Made by a program: the position numbers and the translations under genes. A model generated the notes under the pieces. The model was given only the letters and a program-made list of their open reading frames with translations. It was not told where the DNA came from and did not search any database. Of a DNA stretch of 64,000 nucleotides, positions 1 to 7,507 are shown piece by piece (position 1 is the first letter of the stretch; each line of letters opens with the position of its first letter). The DNA comes from Polyangium mundeleinium. GTDB taxonomy: Bacteria; Myxococcota_A; Polyangia; Polyangiales; Polyangiaceae. The stretch spans positions 11,068,501 through 11,132,500 of the forward strand of contig NZ_JAQNDO010000001.1 of NCBI RefSeq assembly GCF_028369105.1, written 5' to 3'.

Positions 1-887
1 CGTGGTCGTACGGGCGCGAAGCTTTCGTCGGGCTTCTTCCGGCGGCTCACGATGCGGCACGGCAAGCGGTCTTCGAGGTCCATCACCGTCACCTCGGCCT
101 GCGACGCGCCGACCGTGACTTCGGCCGTCACGCGCACGACATCGTCGATCCGGTAGGCGGCGTGCACGCCCTCGTACGTCGCCTGGATGGCGATGAGCGG
201 CGCGGAGAGCGCGCTCGTCGAGAACGACTGATCGAGCCCGAGCGCGCCGCCGACCTTCCCCGCGAGCCTTTGATCGAACATGCGCATCACCACGCGCACG
301 CTCGGGTTCATGCGCTTCGCGTCGAGCGCGATCTCCAGGTTCGCGAGGTCGTCGCTCGTCGCGCACACGACGGCCTTCGCGCGCTTGGCGCCGACCTTCT
401 CGAGCAGCTCGTCGCGACGCGCATCGCCGATGTGCACGGGCACGCCCTTCTCGCGCACCTGCTCGATGAAACCCTTCGTGTCGTTCTGCTCGATCGCCAC
501 GACGTCCTCGCCGAGGATGCAGAGCTCCTCGATCACGCGGTAGCCCACGTGCCCGACGCCGCACACCACGACGTGCCCGTTCATCATGTCGGTCATGATC
601 GAGGTCCACACCTCCCGGCGCGTCGCGAGGTCGAAGAGCGACGCGCCGATCTTGAAGACGCCCTGCGCGAGCAGGAAGAGACCCGCGAGCGGGGTCAACC
701 AGAAGACGGCGCGCGCGACGGGCGTGTGAGGAAAGGGCTCGGTCGGTTCGAAGACGAGAAGCGTCCAGAGCGACCAGACCGTCTCGGAGAAGTCGGGCAA
801 AGGCTCGCCGCCGCGCCGGAGATCCCAGCGCAGCACGAACGTCGCGACGATGAGGTAGAGGGAGGCGTAAAGGAGGGGCGGCCCCAT
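1..887 (-). CDS. RCK/TrkA-N ion channel-like protein, C-terminus off the window
   Basis: Partial gene running off the left edge. The visible part begins with hydrophobic segments (LLYASLYLIVATFVLRW, then VFWLTPLAGLFLLAQGVF). It is followed by a Rossmann TrkA-N/RCK domain with the dinucleotide-binding motif VVVCGVGHVGYRVIEEL and an acidic strand end (VVAIEQND), then part of an RCK-C-like region. The fold is that of two-helix potassium channels gated by a cytoplasmic nucleotide-binding domain. The stretch between the two helices (SETVWSLWTLLVFEPTEPF) does not contain a TVGYG selectivity filter, so potassium selectivity is doubtful. The ATG at 887 was chosen because no ATG, GTG or TTG lies in frame between it and the end of the EF-G gene; an upstream non-standard start is possible. 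It lies 68 bp downstream of the EF-G-like gene on the same strand. Confidence 0.75.
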   Translation of the reverse strand, partial: MGPPLLYASLYLIVATFVLRWDLRRGGEPLPDFSETVWSLWTLLVFEPTEPFPHTPVARAVFWLTPLAGLFLLAQGVFKIGASLFDLATRREVWTSIMTDMMNGHVVVCGVGHVGYRVIEELCILGEDVVAIEQNDTKGFIEQVREKGVPVHIGDARRDELLEKVGAKRAKAVVCATSDDLANLEIALDAKRMNPSVRVVMRMFDQRLAGKVGGALGLDQSFSTSALSAPLIAIQATYEGVHAAYRIDDVVRVTAEVTVGASQAEVTVMDLEDRLPCRIVSRRKKPDESFAPVRP

Positions 888-955
888 CCGCCGCAGGACG
901 TAACCTGCGGCGGCGATGCGGAGCCTGACCGATCGGAAGCGACGGCGCTTCGAGA

Positions 956-3067
956 TCAGTCTTCCTCTTCCGTGACCTTGAAGCCGCTGTCCTTGATGAC
1001 CTTGTCCTGGACCATCGGCGGGCAGATCGCGAGGTGGTCGACGCTCATCGAGAACGTGCCCTTGCCCTGCGTCATGCTCTTCAGCTTCGACTCGTACTCG
1101 AGCACCTCGGAGAGCGGGACGTACGCGTTCACGATCGTCTGATCCTCGACCGTGTCCGTGCCGAGGATGCGGCCGCGACGGCTGTTGATGTCGCCGATCA
1201 CGTCACCCGTCGCCACGCTCGGCGCGACGACCTGCATCTTCACGACCGGCTCGAGAAGCACCGCGCCGGCCTGCGCTGCGGCGGCCTTGAAGGCCTTGCT
1301 GCCGGCCATCTGGAAGGCCGCGTCGGACGAGTCGACGTCGTGGTACTTGCCGTCGTAGAGGCGCACCTTCAGGTCGACGAGCGGGAAGCCGGCGAGGAAG
1401 CCCTTCGCCATCGACTTCACGATGCCCTTCTCGACCGAGGGGATGAACTGGCGCGGGATCGCGCCGCCGACGACCGCGTCCTCGAAGAGGAAGCCCTCGC
1501 CGCGCGGCATGGGCTCCATGTCGATGTAACAAACGCCGAACTGGCCGTGGCCGCCCGTCTGCTTCTTGTGTTTGCCCTCGACGCCCGTGACGCGCTTCGT
1601 GATCGTCTCTTTGTAGGCGATGTGCGGCGCGCCGAGGCGGCAGTCGATGCCCACGCGGCGACGGATGCGCTCGACCGTGATCTCGAGGTGCAGCGAGCCG
1701 AGGCCCGACACCACGAGCTCGCGCGTCGTCTCCTCGATCGACACCGTGAGGCCCGGATCCTCCTCGGTGAGCTTGTAGAGCGCCGAGCTCACCTTGTCCT
1801 CGGCACCCTTGCCCTCGAACTTCACGCCGCGCGAGAACAGGGAAGGCGGCAGCTCCGGCGCCGTGAACAGGAACGCGTGCTTCTCGTCGGAGAGCGTCTG
1901 GCCGCTCAGCGTGGACTTGAGCTTCGCGAGCGCGACGATGTCACCGGCCTTCGCTTCGTCGATGGCCTTCGCATCCTTGCCGACGATGTTGAAGAGCTTG
2001 CCAACACGCTCGGCATTGCCCGTCGACGCGTTGAGCAGCGAGCTGTCGGCCTTGAGCGTGCCCGAGAGGACACGCGCGAACGAGGTGCGGCCCGCGTGTG
2101 GATCGATCGAGGTCTTGAAGACGAACACCGCGGTCGGCGCGTCGATCGAGCTCGGCCGCTCGGCCGCAGCCGGCGTCGAACCGACCTTGCCGCCGGGCAC
2201 CGTGCCCTTCCACGTCGGATGCGCGGTGGGCGGCGGGATGAGCTCCACGATGCCGTCGAGCAGCGCCGCGACGCCGCTCGGGCGCGTGCCCGAGGCGAAG
2301 TACACGGGGACGATCTTGCCCTCGCGCACAGCGTCCCGCAGGCCCTGATCGAGCTCCTCCTGTGTGAGATCTCCTTCGGTCAGGTACTTCTCGGTGAGCT
2401 CGTCGGTCGTCCCGGCGACATCGTCGACGAGCCTCCCGCGGCCCGTCTCGAGCACGCTCGCGAGATCAGCAGGCACCGCGCCCGCCGCGATCGCGTTCGG
2501 CGCCTCGGGCTTGCCGATCCACGCCTTTTTCGTGCGCAGCGTGATGATGCCCTGGTAGTCGAGGCCCTCGCCGACGTGGTGCTCCATCACGGCGAGCGGC
2601 GCCTTGAGGCGCGCCTTGATCTCGGCGACGACGTCGTCGGGCTGCGCGTTCTCCGCGTCGACCTTCGTGACGACCACGACGATCGGCAGGCCTTGCCCGC
2701 GCGCCCAGCCGAAGACGCGCTCGGTGATCGGCTGCACGCCGTCCTTGCCGCTCACGACGAGGACCGCCGCGTCCACCGCGCCGAGCGCGAGGCGCGTCTC
2801 GGCGAGGAAGCTGCCCTCGCCGGGCGTGTCCACGACGTTCACCTTCTTGCCGTTCCAATGCAGGTAGGCAACGCTCGCTTCGAGCGAGGCGGCGTGGTCT
2901 TTCTCCTCGGCCGAGTCGTCGAGAACGCTCGACTTGTCGTCCACTTTGCCGAGCTTGGGCGTCGCCTTCGCCACGAAGAGCATGGCCTCGGCGAGCGACG
3001 TCTTGCCGGCTCCTTTGTGGCCGATCAGAGCAACGTTGCGAATGTCGCTGGGCGCGTTCGTCGTCAT
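956..3067 (-). CDS. Elongation factor G-like GTPase (EF-G II / FusA2 type)
   Basis: A 703-residue translation-factor GTPase. The G1 loop GHKGAGKTS is at about residues 16-24, G3 DTPG at 80-83 and G4 TKVD at 134-137. EF-G domains II-V follow, including HGQFGVCYIDMEPMPRGEGF in domain IV and the C-terminal SRRGRILG element. The usual switch-I RGITI sequence is missing (HAASLEASVAY stands in its place) and the G1 loop has an unusual HKGA. Both are features of the EF-G paralogue group rather than canonical FusA, so a role in elongation proper is uncertain; recycling or a stress role are alternatives. The ATG at 3067 has AGGA about 10 bases upstream. The open frame extends 71 codons further, but that part looks non-coding. 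Confidence 0.88.
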   Translation of the reverse strand: MTTNAPSDIRNVALIGHKGAGKTSLAEAMLFVAKATPKLGKVDDKSSVLDDSAEEKDHAASLEASVAYLHWNGKKVNVVDTPGEGSFLAETRLALGAVDAAVLVVSGKDGVQPITERVFGWARGQGLPIVVVVTKVDAENAQPDDVVAEIKARLKAPLAVMEHHVGEGLDYQGIITLRTKKAWIGKPEAPNAIAAGAVPADLASVLETGRGRLVDDVAGTTDELTEKYLTEGDLTQEELDQGLRDAVREGKIVPVYFASGTRPSGVAALLDGIVELIPPPTAHPTWKGTVPGGKVGSTPAAAERPSSIDAPTAVFVFKTSIDPHAGRTSFARVLSGTLKADSSLLNASTGNAERVGKLFNIVGKDAKAIDEAKAGDIVALAKLKSTLSGQTLSDEKHAFLFTAPELPPSLFSRGVKFEGKGAEDKVSSALYKLTEEDPGLTVSIEETTRELVVSGLGSLHLEITVERIRRRVGIDCRLGAPHIAYKETITKRVTGVEGKHKKQTGGHGQFGVCYIDMEPMPRGEGFLFEDAVVGGAIPRQFIPSVEKGIVKSMAKGFLAGFPLVDLKVRLYDGKYHDVDSSDAAFQMAGSKAFKAAAAQAGAVLLEPVVKMQVVAPSVATGDVIGDINSRRGRILGTDTVEDQTIVNAYVPLSEVLEYESKLKSMTQGKGTFSMSVDHLAICPPMVQDKVIKDSGFKVTEEED

Positions 3068-3278
3068 GGTCGGTTCCTGTCCACGCCCTCGCGCTCCCCT
3101 TGTCGCAGGGCAGATCTCCCCTCTACGCCTGTTCGGTCGCCCTTGCCAGGGGGTTTGGGTTCGAAGCTCTGTGGTTTCCACGCCGGGCCCGCGGGAGGAC
3201 GGCAGCGCGTCAAGCCCCGCGCTGACCGCCCCAGACGGGAGCGGGCTCGGGTAGCATCCGCCTCCCGCTCGGGGTCGC

Positions 3279-3602
3279 ATGCAGGTCGCTCGTTTTGCCC
3301 TTCAGTTCGCGCTCGGAATCGCTCTGACCTACGCGCTCCAGCGCTGGGACAAGAGCCGCCTGTCCGAAGAGCAGAGAGAGCGCGCCTGGAACGCGGCAAC
3401 CTGGGGGGCGGTGCTCATGTGGTACGGGCCGCTCTGCATGCCGGCCTGGGGCTGGGTGACGCGGCGCGGAAAAGGGTACCTGCACGGGCTCGTGGGCCTC
3501 GTGCTCGGCGTCGTCGTGACCTTGCTGATCGCGCTTGTGGCCCAGGGCGTCGACGAGGTGTTCGTCTGGGCCGCCGGCTTGCCGCCCGATACGCCGCTCT
3601 GA
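3279..3602 (+). CDS. Small hypothetical membrane protein
   Basis: A 107-residue protein I do not recognise. It has a hydrophobic N-terminal helix (residues 4-20), a charged stretch RWDKSRLSEEQRERAW, a second apolar segment around 40-60 and a strong C-terminal membrane helix (LVGLVLGVVVTLLIALVAQG). It is transcribed divergently from the EF-G-like gene across about 210 bp and converges on polX with a 14 bp gap. The alternation of hydrophobic and charged blocks and the GC-rich third positions support a real gene. No catalytic motif is visible. Confidence 0.6.
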   Translation: MQVARFALQFALGIALTYALQRWDKSRLSEEQRERAWNAATWGAVLMWYGPLCMPAWGWVTRRGKGYLHGLVGLVLGVVVTLLIALVAQGVDEVFVWAAGLPPDTPL

Positions 3603-3616
3603 TGCTCGGCACTTGA

Positions 3617-5248
3617 TCAGCCGCGCGCGAGGAGCTTTTCGACGTCCTCGGCGGAGAGCGTGTTCGCCACGTCCTTCGCCTCGCACCAGCCGCGCCGGGC
3701 TTGATCGAGGCCGAAGCGGATGTGCGCGGCCTGCTCCGCGTTCGCCGCCCGGCTCGTGATCACGAGCTGCGCGCCCGTGTCCTTGACGGCCCGCGCGTAG
3801 CCGTCGGCGCCCGCGAGGAACGCGGGGCGCGCGTCGAGCCCGAGGAGCACGCCGTGCTCGCGGCAAACCTTCGCCACCGCCTCCACGTCGAACTGCTTCG
3901 GTTTGCTCCCGTTGAACGGCCGCGCGAGCACGTGGATACGCCCCGACTTCGCCGCGGCGACGAGCGCCTGCGTGAGCGATTTTTCGTCGAGGTCGGCCGC
4001 GTGGATCTCCCCGATCACGACGTCGACGTCCTCGCTCGTCCCGATCGAACCGTCCGCGCCGATGGACACCACCACGCCGGCGAAGAGCTTCACCTTCCCC
4101 GCGTGCTTCTGCGCGCGCTCGATCTCGTTGCGCGACGCGCCGAGCACCACGAGCCACGCCGCACCCTTCGCGCCGCACGCCGACGCGATCGCCGCGATGC
4201 CGTCTGCGTCGAGGTTCCCTCCCACGAAGTCGCCGCGCATCTCGGCGCGCTCCACGAGCTTCGGCAGCTTCCCTTCTCGCGCCGCGTCGATCTCGCCCCG
4301 ATCCTCGCGCAACTCAGGCGGCACCCAGGCAAGCCCCACCGAGGCGAACACGTCCTCCTCGCGCTCGCCCGAGACGCGTTTGTCCTCCTGGAACACGCCC
4401 CACTCGCTGATCTTGAGCTTCCGGCGCACGCCGAGCGTGCGGATCGCGATGTTGTGCGCCTTCGACCCCGTGAAGTAGTGCATCGCCGCGCCGAACGACT
4501 CCACGGGCACCACGCGCAGATCGACCTGCAGCCCGCTCTTCAAGAGCACGCTCGTCTTCGTGTCCCCGTCCGCGAGCACCTTGTCCGTCGCAGGATCCGA
4601 GATGAGCTTCTTCCCGATCGCGACGCTCGTCTCCGCGGCGACGAGGATGTCCACGTCGCCCACGTTGTCCCGGCGCCTGCGGTAGCTCCCGGCGACCTCG
4701 ATCAGCGAAACGCCCTCGGTGGCGCGCAGCCGCGCCACGATCGGCTCGACCTGCGCCTCGGCCTCGGCGAGCGAGATCCGTTTTCCGCGCGCCGCGCGCG
4801 CCGCGATGCCTTCGAGGATCTGCGCTTCGAGCTTCGGCCCCACGCCCTTCAGCGCGCGCAGCCGCCCTTCCCGCGCGGCCTTCTCGAGCTCCTCGATCGT
4901 GTCGATCCCGAGCCCCTCGTGGATCGCCTTCGCCCGCTTCGGCCCGAGCCCCGGCAGCTCCAGCAGGTGGATCAAGCTCTCCGGCGTGCGCGACTTCAGC
5001 TCGTGCAGGAGCGCGAGCTCGCCCGACTCCGCGAGCTCGCGGATCTTGCCGGCCAGGTCCTTGCCGATGCCCGGCAGCTCCTCCAGCGAGCCCGGCCCCT
5101 TCTCGGGCAATGTGCTCACGGGTGAGGCGAGCGCGGAGACCGTGCGCGCTGCGCCTCGGTACGCGCGGACGCGGAACACGCTCGCGCCTTCGATCTCCAG
5201 GAGATCAGCGACCTGATCCAGCGTGCTCCCGATGGTTTCGTTGTCCAT
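3617..5248 (-). CDS. polX: DNA polymerase X family protein with degenerate PHP domain
   Basis: A 543-residue protein with the PolX layout. Helix-hairpin-helix elements lie at about 58-70 (LPGIGKDLAGKI), 98-113 and 133-145. The nucleotidyltransferase core has GS at 187-188, the metal-binding pair D198/D200 in GDVDIL and the third aspartate D243 in QVDLRVV. These polymerases fill gaps in base-excision repair; the C-terminal PHP domain normally supplies 3'-5' exonuclease or AP-endonuclease activity. Here the PHP region (about 335-540) keeps its length and the ARRGW landmark. It has lost the HxH metal site (RGDFVGGNLDADG) and the late D/H site (TSRAANAEQ), so exonuclease activity is unlikely. The ATG at 5248 gives the natural PolX N-terminus; the frame opens 39 codons earlier. 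Confidence 0.9.
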   Translation of the reverse strand: MDNETIGSTLDQVADLLEIEGASVFRVRAYRGAARTVSALASPVSTLPEKGPGSLEELPGIGKDLAGKIRELAESGELALLHELKSRTPESLIHLLELPGLGPKRAKAIHEGLGIDTIEELEKAAREGRLRALKGVGPKLEAQILEGIAARAARGKRISLAEAEAQVEPIVARLRATEGVSLIEVAGSYRRRRDNVGDVDILVAAETSVAIGKKLISDPATDKVLADGDTKTSVLLKSGLQVDLRVVPVESFGAAMHYFTGSKAHNIAIRTLGVRRKLKISEWGVFQEDKRVSGEREEDVFASVGLAWVPPELREDRGEIDAAREGKLPKLVERAEMRGDFVGGNLDADGIAAIASACGAKGAAWLVVLGASRNEIERAQKHAGKVKLFAGVVVSIGADGSIGTSEDVDVVIGEIHAADLDEKSLTQALVAAAKSGRIHVLARPFNGSKPKQFDVEAVAKVCREHGVLLGLDARPAFLAGADGYARAVKDTGAQLVITSRAANAEQAAHIRFGLDQARRGWCEAKDVANTLSAEDVEKLLARG

Positions 5249-5340
5249 GTTCTTCCTCTTCGCTCGCCTGCTCGCGCCCGACCAGACTGCGAAAAGCAAA
5301 TCACACGTCGGGTTTCTCGCGCTATATCCCCTCGCCCAAC

Positions 5341-6537
5341 GTGAGGACCTCCTTCGCCGCAGCAAGCCTGTTCGTCCTGGCCGCTGCCGCTCCCGCCTCG
5401 GCCTCCGTCGCCACGCCCGTCGCCGCGCCCCATGGCCCGACGGCCTGGGCCGACGCGTCGCGCGGCGGCATCCGCGGGCTCACGATCGGCCCCATCGAGA
5501 GCCTCCGCCACGCGGGCAAGGGCTACGGAAGCCCCGCGAGCGGCCGCGCGATGGACGAGGCCAAGGCGCTCGGCTCCACGTGGGTCAGCCTCACGCCCTT
5601 CGGTCGCGTTTGGGATCTGAAACCGAACGGGATCGACCTCACCTTCGAGGCGCCGTTCGCCGAGAACCGCGCGAACGTCCTTCACGCGATGGCGCAGGCG
5701 CACGCGCGTGGCCTCAAGGTCTTCCTCGTGCCGCACCTGTGGGTCGAGACCGGCGGCTGGCGCGCGCTCATCGATCCGGGCGACGACGCGGCCTGGGAGC
5801 GCTGGGCCGCGGCGTACAAGCGCTTCCTGCTCACCTGGGCCGAGGTCGCGGCCGAGGGCGGCGCCGAGATGCTCAGCGTCGGCGTGGAGCTACGCAGCTT
5901 CGTCACGACGGGCCGCGCCGCCTTGTTTTACCCGATCATCCAGGAGGTCCGTCGGGTCTACCCGGGCCTCCTGACCTACTCGGCGAACTGGGACGACGCC
6001 GAGGACACGCTCATCTTCGGCGAGCTCGACCTCGTCGGGATCAACGCGTTCTACCCGCTCGCCGACAAGGACGGCGCGGGGCGCGACGAGCTCCTCGCGG
6101 GTGGCCGCAAGGTGGCCGAGGGCATCGAGCGGCTCGCGGCGATGTGGGGGCGGCCGGTGGTGCTCACGGAGATCGGGTACACGACCCGCAAGGATCCGGC
6201 GATCCGGCCGTGGGAGTGGCCCGACGGCATGAAGGACGTGACGATCGACGAGGAGGCGCAGGCCCTCGCGTACGAGGCGCTCATCGCGCCGCTGCTCGAC
6301 AGCCGCTCGTGCGCGGGCTTCTTCGTGTGGCGGTATTATGCCGACCCGGACGATGTCTCGCAGGAGGCCGAGTGGGGCTTCTCCCCGCGCGGCAAGCTCG
6401 CCGAACTCGTGCTCCGCGACGCCTTCACCGCGCGCTGGGCCGCGGACGGCCCGGCCCTCCCGGGTGACAACCTCGGTAGGCACCGCGCCCGCACCCCGGG
6501 CCTCCTCGGCTGGGAACTCTCCCCGCCCCTGTTTTGA
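5341..6537 (+). CDS. Secreted glycoside hydrolase, GH113-like TIM barrel
   Basis: A 398-residue exported protein. A GTG start at 5341 gives a signal peptide (SFAAASLFVLAAAAPASASVA); the frame is open upstream, but that stretch is antisense to polX. The barrel resembles GH113 (beta-mannanase-like) proteins: GIRGLTIGP near the start, VFLVPHLWV at 127-135, the candidate acid/base Glu183 in SVGVELRSF and the candidate nucleophile Glu277 in VVLTEIGYTT, with FVWRYYADP near the end. Substrate cannot be read from sequence; a beta-mannan or related glycan is the family expectation. It is divergent from polX with about 92 bp between starts. A perfect-looking hairpin follows the stop. Confidence 0.82.
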   Translation: MRTSFAAASLFVLAAAAPASASVATPVAAPHGPTAWADASRGGIRGLTIGPIESLRHAGKGYGSPASGRAMDEAKALGSTWVSLTPFGRVWDLKPNGIDLTFEAPFAENRANVLHAMAQAHARGLKVFLVPHLWVETGGWRALIDPGDDAAWERWAAAYKRFLLTWAEVAAEGGAEMLSVGVELRSFVTTGRAALFYPIIQEVRRVYPGLLTYSANWDDAEDTLIFGELDLVGINAFYPLADKDGAGRDELLAGGRKVAEGIERLAAMWGRPVVLTEIGYTTRKDPAIRPWEWPDGMKDVTIDEEAQALAYEALIAPLLDSRSCAGFFVWRYYADPDDVSQEAEWGFSPRGKLAELVLRDAFTARWAADGPALPGDNLGRHRARTPGLLGWELSPPLF

Positions 6538-6545
6538 GGTCCAGC

Positions 6546-6576
6546 CGTTGGACGTCCGGCCTTTGGACGTCCGACG
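6546..6576 (+). terminator. Hairpin after the GH113-like gene
   Basis: CGTTGGACGTCC and GGACGTCCGACG can pair over 12 positions with one G-T wobble around a 7-base loop (GGCCTTT). It starts 9 bases after the hydrolase stop. There is no T-run, so it may be a terminator of the GC-rich type or simply a structured spacer; the palindrome GGACGTCC occurs in both arms. Confidence 0.45.
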
Positions 6577-6663
6577 AATTCCTGCACCTGGCACGGTTCT
6601 TCCTAGGCTCCTCCGCCGCTCGGCCGGCCCGTTGGGCTGGCCCATGCTGGCACAGGAGTCGAT

Positions 6664-7380
6664 ATGATCCGACGAACCCTTTCTTCCTGCTTTTCGGCCT
6701 TCACCCTCGCGGCGCTTTCGGTCTCGGCTGCGGGCTGCATCTTCGTCGGCGCCGCGGGCGGCGGCGCCTGCGAGGTCGACGGCAAGCAATTCTCCGTCGG
6801 CGAAGAATTCCCCGCGCCCGGCGGCTGCAACACCTGCACCTGCCAGGCCGATGGGTCGACCATCTGCACGCGATTGGCGTGCCTCGCGACGTGCACCGTG
6901 AACGGCAAGGTCTTCACGGAGGGCGATACCTTCCCCGGGGACGACAGCTGCAATACGTGCACGTGCGGGCATGACGGCTCTGTCACATGCACCGCGGAGG
7001 CCTGCCCCGAGCCTGCATGCATCGTCGACGGCATCGGCTACAACCCCGGCGACACGTTCCCTTCGAGCGACGGGTGCAATACGTGCACGTGCGGCGACGA
7101 CGGCATGGTCGGCTGCACCGAAAAGGCCTGCCTCCCCTGTGAGTACGGCGGACAAACCTACCAGGCCGGCGACTCCTTCCCCTCGACAGACGGCTGCAAT
7201 ACGTGCACGTGCGGGCCTGACGGCTCGGTCGCTTGCACCGAGAAGGCGTGCGCCGTCGTGTGCACCTACAATGAACAAACCTACCAACCCGGAGATTCGT
7301 GGCAGGCGAGTGACGGTTGCAACACGTGCACGTGTAGCCCCGAAGGTCTCGTAGGTTGCACGAAGATCAACTGCCCGTGA
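6664..7380 (+). CDS. Lipoprotein with five tandem pacifastin/VWC-like cysteine domains
   Basis: A 238-residue lipoprotein. It has a signal sequence with lipobox SAAGC (Cys25) and then five domains of about 38 residues (36-73, 77-114, 119-156, 159-196, 200-237). Each has six cysteines in the order C-x18-CNTCTC-x7-CT-x3-C. The CNTCTC..DG..CT...C part matches pacifastin-family serine-protease inhibitors of arthropods; the first loop (C-x3-G...G-D/E-x-F) is longer and recalls von Willebrand type C domains. The residues between the last two cysteines differ per domain (RLA, AEA, EKA, EKA, KIN), which is where a pacifastin reactive site would lie. An outer-membrane inhibitor or adhesive role is inference. 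AGGAG sits 6 bases before the ATG. Confidence 0.8.
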   Translation: MIRRTLSSCFSAFTLAALSVSAAGCIFVGAAGGGACEVDGKQFSVGEEFPAPGGCNTCTCQADGSTICTRLACLATCTVNGKVFTEGDTFPGDDSCNTCTCGHDGSVTCTAEACPEPACIVDGIGYNPGDTFPSSDGCNTCTCGDDGMVGCTEKACLPCEYGGQTYQAGDSFPSTDGCNTCTCGPDGSVACTEKACAVVCTYNEQTYQPGDSWQASDGCNTCTCSPEGLVGCTKINCP

Positions 7381-7449
7381 TCGTTCCGACGCTCACGCCG
7401 CCCGGTCTCCTCCGAACAACCCGTCTCTCCTGAAAAGCCTCTTTCATCC

Positions 7450-7489
7450 GGTCCCCACGCCTGGTAGTGCCAATCCCGGGCGTGGGACC
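7450..7489 (+). other. Hairpin in the leader of the lamin-tail lipoprotein gene
   Basis: GGTCCCCACGCC can pair with GGCGTGGGACC (11 pairs with one bulged C) around an approximately 17-base loop. It ends 7 bases before the ribosome-binding GAGGAG at 7496. It could be a terminator for the upstream gene or a 5'-leader structure; no T-run follows. Confidence 0.45.
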
Positions 7490-7507
7490 TCGATGAGGAG
7501 TTTTTCC

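Noticed and set aside
1034-3616. Plus-strand 860-codon ORF antisense to the EF-G-like gene
   Set aside because: His/Arg/Asp-rich shadow frame typical of the complement of GC-rich coding sequence; the opposite strand has a clear family match.
6589-6604. Sigma54-like promoter TGGCACGGTTCTTCC before the pacifastin-like gene
   Set aside because: The invariant GC of the -12 element is CC here; without it the match is not convincing.
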